A DNA stretch of 20,733 nt, from NCBI GenBank assembly GCA_947628575.1, contig CANRAK010000016.1, positions 1 to 20,733 of the forward strand, read 5' to 3'. Positions 16,315 to 20,733 of the stretch are shown here, one piece after another. The notes beneath the pieces are model-generated. The model did not search any database. It had not been told where the DNA came from and worked only from the letters and a program-made list of their open reading frames with translations. Position 1 is the stretch's first letter; every line of letters starts with the position of its first letter. The position numbers and the translations under genes were made by a program. Source of the stretch: an uncultured Clostridia bacterium (GTDB lineage Bacteria > Bacillota > Clostridia > TANB77 > CAG-465).

Positions 16315-16343
16315 TTTACAAAAGGAGAAAAAAATAGTATAAT
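16315..16343 (+). promoter_or_regulatory. SigA-like promoter of polC
   Basis: TTTACA (16315-16320), a 17-base spacer, then TATAAT (16338-16343). The predicted transcript start near 16350 lies a few bases before AGGAGGGG and the TTG start, so the leader is very short. It follows the mbl terminator, making polC a separate transcription unit. Confidence 0.78.
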
Positions 16344-16369
16344 TTAGAAATGAAAAAGGAGGGGATATT

Positions 16370-19300
16370 TTGGATAAAGTTGTAAAAGAAGTATTTAAAA
16401 ATTGTACTAGAGATAATAATATGTTTAACCTAGCTACTGTAAAAGAAGTTAAATTTTCTAAAAAATTAAACGCAGCAATAATAGATACTTTTAGTGAAGA
16501 AAATATCCCTATGGCAGATATAGAAGAATTTGAAAGATGTGCAAAAAGACAGTATGAGCTAGCAAGCTTTAAAATAAATTATGAGTATACAGGTAAAGTA
16601 AAAGATATAGATATACAAAATGTGTATGATGTAATTTCAAATTTAAATAAAAAGTATGATTATACTCAAGATATATTTGAAAATTGTAAGATTAATATAG
16701 ATAATGATGCTTTAAAAGTAAATATAGAATTAGAGAAACCATATTCTAATTTCTTATGTATAAAAAGAATAGATGAATATATTAAAAGAAGTCTCGATGT
16801 ACAGTTTGGTAACGGACACAATATAGTTATTAACGATATGCCTGGTGCAAAAATGGATATACCTAAAGAGGCAATGTCAGTAAGACTTGAAGATTTAAAT
16901 GAAACTTTCAAAATGACAAATAAAGAGGATAAAATTCAAAGTAATGTAATTTTAAAGAAAAAGGATGAAAAGCCAAAATTTATCCCAAGAGCACCTCTTA
17001 CAGAAGAAGAAAAGAAAGAAAGAGAACTTGCAAAAGAACCACAACCAGAAAATGTTTTATATGGAGTAAATATAGTTAATCCTGTATTTACTAAAATTGA
17101 AGATATAGTACCAAGTGGAGAAAGAGTATGTATAAATGGGCAGATAATATTAAAAGACAATAGAGAACTAAAAAGTGGAAAAATTCTTTTAATAATAGAT
17201 GTTACAGATAAGACAAGCTCAGTATCTTGTAAGATGTTTTTAGATAAGCAAAAGTTTGAAGTGGTAGATAGTAAGCTAAAAAAAGGAGATTATATCATAT
17301 TACAAGGAAGAGCACAAATGGACCCATATTCAAATGAGCTTACTATAATAGCAAATAATATATGTACTGGTGAAAAGCCACCTGAAAGAATGGATAATGC
17401 ACAAGAAAAAAGAGTAGAATTACATATGCATACTCAAATGAGTGCAATGGACGCAATTAATTCTGCAAAAGATTTAGTAAAGCAAGCTATAAAGTGGGGA
17501 CATAAAGCAGTAGCAATAACAGACCATGGAGTTGTACAATCTTTCCCTGAAGCTAATCATGTTATTGTAGATAATTATGCAGATTTAGTAAAAAAAGAGA
17601 GTGGATATCCAACAACACAAGAAATATTAGATGCAGCTCCAATTAAAGTTATCTATGGAGTTGAAGGATACCTAGTAAAAGACGTTGAGCCTATAGTACC
17701 ACAATTTGATACATATTGTGTTTTTGATTTAGAAACAACAGGATTTAATCCTGAAACTGAAGGAATTACAGAAGTAGCTGTATGTAAGGTAAGAAATGGA
17801 GAAATAATAGATGAATTTACAACTTTTGTAAATCCAGAAAGACCAATACCTTATGATGTACAAGAGCTAACTCATATAACTGATGAAATGGTAGCTGATG
17901 CTCCAAAGATGGATGAAATGATACCTAAGTTTTTAGAGTTTACAAAAGACTGTATATATGTAGCACATAATGCTCATTTTGATATTAGTTTCATTGAAAA
18001 TAAAGCTAAAAAGCTAGGACTTGAATTTAATCCATATGTAATTGATACATATGAAATGTCATTAGAATTATATAATGGTGTAGAAAACCATAAGCTAGGA
18101 ACTTTAGTTGAATACTTAGGTATACCTTTAGAGGGAGCTCATAGAGCAATAAATGATACAAGAGCAACAGCTAAAATGTTCATTAGAATGAAAGAAGACT
18201 GCATTAAAGAGAATATAGAAATAAATAACTATATATTTTCTAACATATCTGATAGATCAAAAAATTTACCAGCAAATCACATAATAATACTTGCTAAAAA
18301 TTATGTGGGACTTAAAAATTTATATAAGTTAGTATCTTATTCTCATGTTTGGAATTTCCATAAAAAACCTAAAATATCTCGTTCTATGTTAAAAAGATAT
18401 AGAGAAGGATTAATTATTGGTTCAGCCTGTGAACAAGGTGAATTATATCAAGAAATTTTAGACTATAAGATAGGAAGAAATGACGGTAGTAAAATAGAAG
18501 AAATTGCAAATTTTTATGACTATTTAGAAATACAGCCACTTGGTAATAATGAGTTCTATGAACGTAAAGGTAAAAAGATAAAAAAAGAAGGCAAGAGAAT
18601 AAAAGATGAAGAAGCTGAGTATATAAAGCTAACACATCAAGACTTAATAGATATAAATGTAGATATTGTTAATTTAGGAGATAAGTTAAATAAACCTGTT
18701 GTAGCAACTTGTGATGTACACTTTAAAAATCCTGAAGATGAAATTTATAGAAGAATTATACAAGCAGGGCAAGGATATGATGATGCAGACATACAAGCTC
18801 CTTTATACTTTAGAACAACTGAAGAAATGCTTAAGGAATTTGACTATTTGCCAGAAGAAAAAGCTTATGAAATTGTTGTTAAAAATACTAATTTAGTTGC
18901 TGATTGGTGTGATAGAATTAGTCCAATATCAGATGAGAAATGTCCACCACATATTGATGGTTGTGAAGATGATATAAGAAATATAGCAATGGAAAAAGCA
19001 TATAAATTATATGGAAATCCATTACCAGATATAGTAAAAGATAGACTAGAAAGAGAGCTTAACTCAATTATTTCAAATGGTTACTCAGTAATGTATATCA
19101 TAGCACAAAGACTTGTTTGGGATTCAAATGACCATGGATATATAGTTGGTTCAAGAGGTTCTGTTGGTTCATCACTTGCAGCTTATATGACAGGTATAAC
19201 AGAAGTTAATTCACTAAAATCACACTATAGATGCCCTAAATGTCAATATTCAGATTTCTCAGATAATGGATATGCAAATGGTTTTGATTTGCCAGATAAG

Positions 19301-20733
19301 AAATGTCCTAAGTGTGGAGCAGACTTAGATAAAGACGGAATGGATATACCATTTGAAACATTCTTAGGATTTAAAGGAGATAAAGAGCCAGATATAGACC
19401 TTAACTTCTCAGGAGAATATCAAGCAAAAGCACATAAATATACAGAGGTAATCTTTGGAACAGGTACAACATATAAAGCAGGTACAATAGGTACAGTTGC
19501 TGAGAAGACTGCGTATGGATTTGTAAAAAACTATTTTGAAGAAAGAGGCCTTAATGTACCTGTAGCAGAGATAAATAGATTATCACAAGGATGTACTGGT
19601 ATAAAAAGAACAAGCGGACAGCATCCAGGTGGAATAATAGTTGTGCCCAAAGGTAGAACTATATACGAGTTTTGTCCTGTACAACATCCAGCTGATGATC
19701 CATATTCAGATATTGTAACAACACATTTTGATTATCACTCAATAGATAAGAACCTATTAAAATTAGATATACTAGGACATGATGATCCTACTGTTATTCG
19801 TATGTTATATGATATTACAGGAATTGATCCTACAAAAGTTCCACTTGATGATAAGGATACTATGGGAATCTTTTCTTCTACAGAGCCTTTAGGTGTTACT
19901 CCTGAGCAAATTAAATCTGAAGTTGGTACTTATGGAGTACCTGAATTTGGTACAAAATTTGTTAGAGGTATGCTTGTAGATACTAAGCCTACAACATTTG
20001 AAGAGCTTATTCGTATATCTGGACTATCTCATGGTACAGATGTGTGGTTAAATAACGCACAAACTTTAGTTGAAAATGGAACTGCTACATTAAGTGAAGC
20101 TATCTGTACACGTGATGATATTATGATATACTTAATAAATAAAGGACTTGAACCAAGCTTAGCATTTAAAATAATGGAGATAGTTAGAAAAGGTAAAGCA
20201 AGCAAGAAATTAACACCAGATATGGTAGAAGAAATGAAGAAACATGATGTACCAGATTGGTATATAGACTCATGCTTTAAAATAAAATACATGTTCCCAA
20301 AAGCACATGCTGCAGCCTATGTTACTAATGCTTTTAGAATAGCTTGGTATAAGGTACATATTCCAAAAGCATATTATGCTGCTTTCATGTCAATAAGAGC
20401 AGATGAGTTTGATAGTGATTCTATGCTATATGGTAAAGAAAGAGTATTAGCAAAGATGGCACAAATAGATGCGATGGGTAACGCTGCTGCTCAAAAAGAT
20501 AAGAATATGTATCCAATATTAGAATTAGTACTAGAAATGAATGAACGTGGTATAGAATTTTTACCTATAGATTTATACAAGTCAACTGTAAATAAATTTG
20601 TAGTTGAAAAAGATGGGATTAGACCTCCATTTTCAGCACTTAGTGGATTTGGAGAAGTAGATGCTAAAAAATTAGTAGATGCTAGAGATAAATATGGTAC
20701 ATTCTCATCAATAGAGGATATGGCAATAAAATC
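16370..20733 (+). CDS. polC: DNA polymerase III PolC, alpha subunit with proofreading exonuclease, 3'-truncated
   Basis: The replicative polymerase of low-GC Gram-positives. TTG start at 16370, five bases after AGGAGGGG (16357-16364). 1454 residues lie in frame without a stop; the window ends in the FSSIED region, normally within about 40-50 residues of the C-terminus. Order: N-terminal domain (1-230); OB fold (about 240-335); PHP domain beginning LHMHTQMSAMD (H352, H354); DEDDh exonuclease inserted in PHP, DLETTG (D453, E455), HNAHFD and HRAINDTRA; PHP end CDVHF near 777; polymerase with a four-Cys zinc site (C955, C958, C979, C982) and catalytic PDIDLNFSGEYQ (D1008, D1010); then the C-terminal helical DNA-binding region. 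A Lys-rich segment at about 733-755 looks longer than in relatives I recall. All key residues are intact. Confidence 0.96.
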   Translation, partial: MDKVVKEVFKNCTRDNNMFNLATVKEVKFSKKLNAAIIDTFSEENIPMADIEEFERCAKRQYELASFKINYEYTGKVKDIDIQNVYDVISNLNKKYDYTQDIFENCKINIDNDALKVNIELEKPYSNFLCIKRIDEYIKRSLDVQFGNGHNIVINDMPGAKMDIPKEAMSVRLEDLNETFKMTNKEDKIQSNVILKKKDEKPKFIPRAPLTEEEKKERELAKEPQPENVLYGVNIVNPVFTKIEDIVPSGERVCINGQIILKDNRELKSGKILLIIDVTDKTSSVSCKMFLDKQKFEVVDSKLKKGDYIILQGRAQMDPYSNELTIIANNICTGEKPPERMDNAQEKRVELHMHTQMSAMDAINSAKDLVKQAIKWGHKAVAITDHGVVQSFPEANHVIVDNYADLVKKESGYPTTQEILDAAPIKVIYGVEGYLVKDVEPIVPQFDTYCVFDLETTGFNPETEGITEVAVCKVRNGEIIDEFTTFVNPERPIPYDVQELTHITDEMVADAPKMDEMIPKFLEFTKDCIYVAHNAHFDISFIENKAKKLGLEFNPYVIDTYEMSLELYNGVENHKLGTLVEYLGIPLEGAHRAINDTRATAKMFIRMKEDCIKENIEINNYIFSNISDRSKNLPANHIIILAKNYVGLKNLYKLVSYSHVWNFHKKPKISRSMLKRYREGLIIGSACEQGELYQEILDYKIGRNDGSKIEEIANFYDYLEIQPLGNNEFYERKGKKIKKEGKRIKDEEAEYIKLTHQDLIDINVDIVNLGDKLNKPVVATCDVHFKNPEDEIYRRIIQAGQGYDDADIQAPLYFRTTEEMLKEFDYLPEEKAYEIVVKNTNLVADWCDRISPISDEKCPPHIDGCEDDIRNIAMEKAYKLYGNPLPDIVKDRLERELNSIISNGYSVMYIIAQRLVWDSNDHGYIVGSRGSVGSSLAAYMTGITEVNSLKSHYRCPKCQYSDFSDNGYANGFDLPDKKCPKCGADLDKDGMDIPFETFLGFKGDKEPDIDLNFSGEYQAKAHKYTEVIFGTGTTYKAGTIGTVAEKTAYGFVKNYFEERGLNVPVAEINRLSQGCTGIKRTSGQHPGGIIVVPKGRTIYEFCPVQHPADDPYSDIVTTHFDYHSIDKNLLKLDILGHDDPTVIRMLYDITGIDPTKVPLDDKDTMGIFSSTEPLGVTPEQIKSEVGTYGVPEFGTKFVRGMLVDTKPTTFEELIRISGLSHGTDVWLNNAQTLVENGTATLSEAICTRDDIMIYLINKGLEPSLAFKIMEIVRKGKASKKLTPDMVEEMKKHDVPDWYIDSCFKIKYMFPKAHAAAYVTNAFRIAWYKVHIPKAYYAAFMSIRADEFDSDSMLYGKERVLAKMAQIDAMGNAAAQKDKNMYPILELVLEMNERGIEFLPIDLYKSTVNKFVVEKDGIRPPFSALSGFGEVDAKKLVDARDKYGTFSSIEDMAIK

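Noticed and set aside
18711..18896. Short plus-strand open frame of 61 codons inside polC
   Set aside because: It is an out-of-frame shadow of polC, whose frame is intact through the conserved CDVHF and RRIIQAGQG region.
1..20733. CRISPR array, tRNA/rRNA genes, insertion sequences, prophage genes
   Set aside because: No spaced direct repeats, tRNA-like arms, transposase or integrase motifs, or phage genes were seen. Coding density is high throughout, and no gap exceeds about 140 bases.

Overview
The window reads as a strongly A+T-rich chromosome segment from an endospore-forming, Clostridia-type Gram-positive bacterium. Three things support this: strong AGGAGG ribosome binding sites with frequent GTG/TTG starts, the sporulation genes spoIID-spoIIQ-spoIIID next to an mreB/mbl gene, and a PolC-type replicative polymerase. 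The standard bacterial code fits, because TGA ends genes and TGG encodes Trp. All supported genes are on the + strand. I cannot name a species.

Region 1 (1-12971) is one long unidirectional gene cluster that looks like an unusual Tad/type IV-pilus-like surface system. It starts, cut by the window edge, with a CpaF/TadA-like assembly ATPase. Next comes a 684-residue membrane protein carrying two TadB/TadC-type domains in one chain. Seven short-leader proteins with an N-terminal membrane segment follow. They fall into two paralogous classes arranged as small-small-long, small-small-long, plus one more divergent long protein. One long subunit carries a C-terminal LamG/concanavalin-like domain, and the last carries a Cys/His metal-site-like tail. 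A membrane protein with SLH-like repeats and a 914-residue secreted protein with a MucBP-like N-terminus follow, and a strong intrinsic terminator closes the cluster. Stem-loops flank the first pilin-like gene. No prepilin peptidase, CpaB, TadZ or secretin is visible; any further components would lie upstream of the window.

Region 2 (13039-16271) is the conserved sporulation/cell-shape locus: spoIID (peptidoglycan transglycosylase), spoIIQ (LytM-family engulfment protein with intact zinc ligands), spoIIID (mother-cell regulator) and an mbl-type mreB. The last gene has its own sigma-A-like promoter and a terminator.

Region 3 (16315-20733) is polC, with its own sigma-A-like promoter and a TTG start. 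It runs off the right edge with only the extreme C-terminus missing.

The candidate for a poorly described system is the pilus-like cluster of region 1. The ATPase and fused platform would energise assembly of two subunit families, small pilin-like proteins and longer pilins with variable C-terminal domains. The SLH-like protein and the large secreted protein may tie the structure to the cell wall or act as an adhesin. This functional reading is inference from domain layout.
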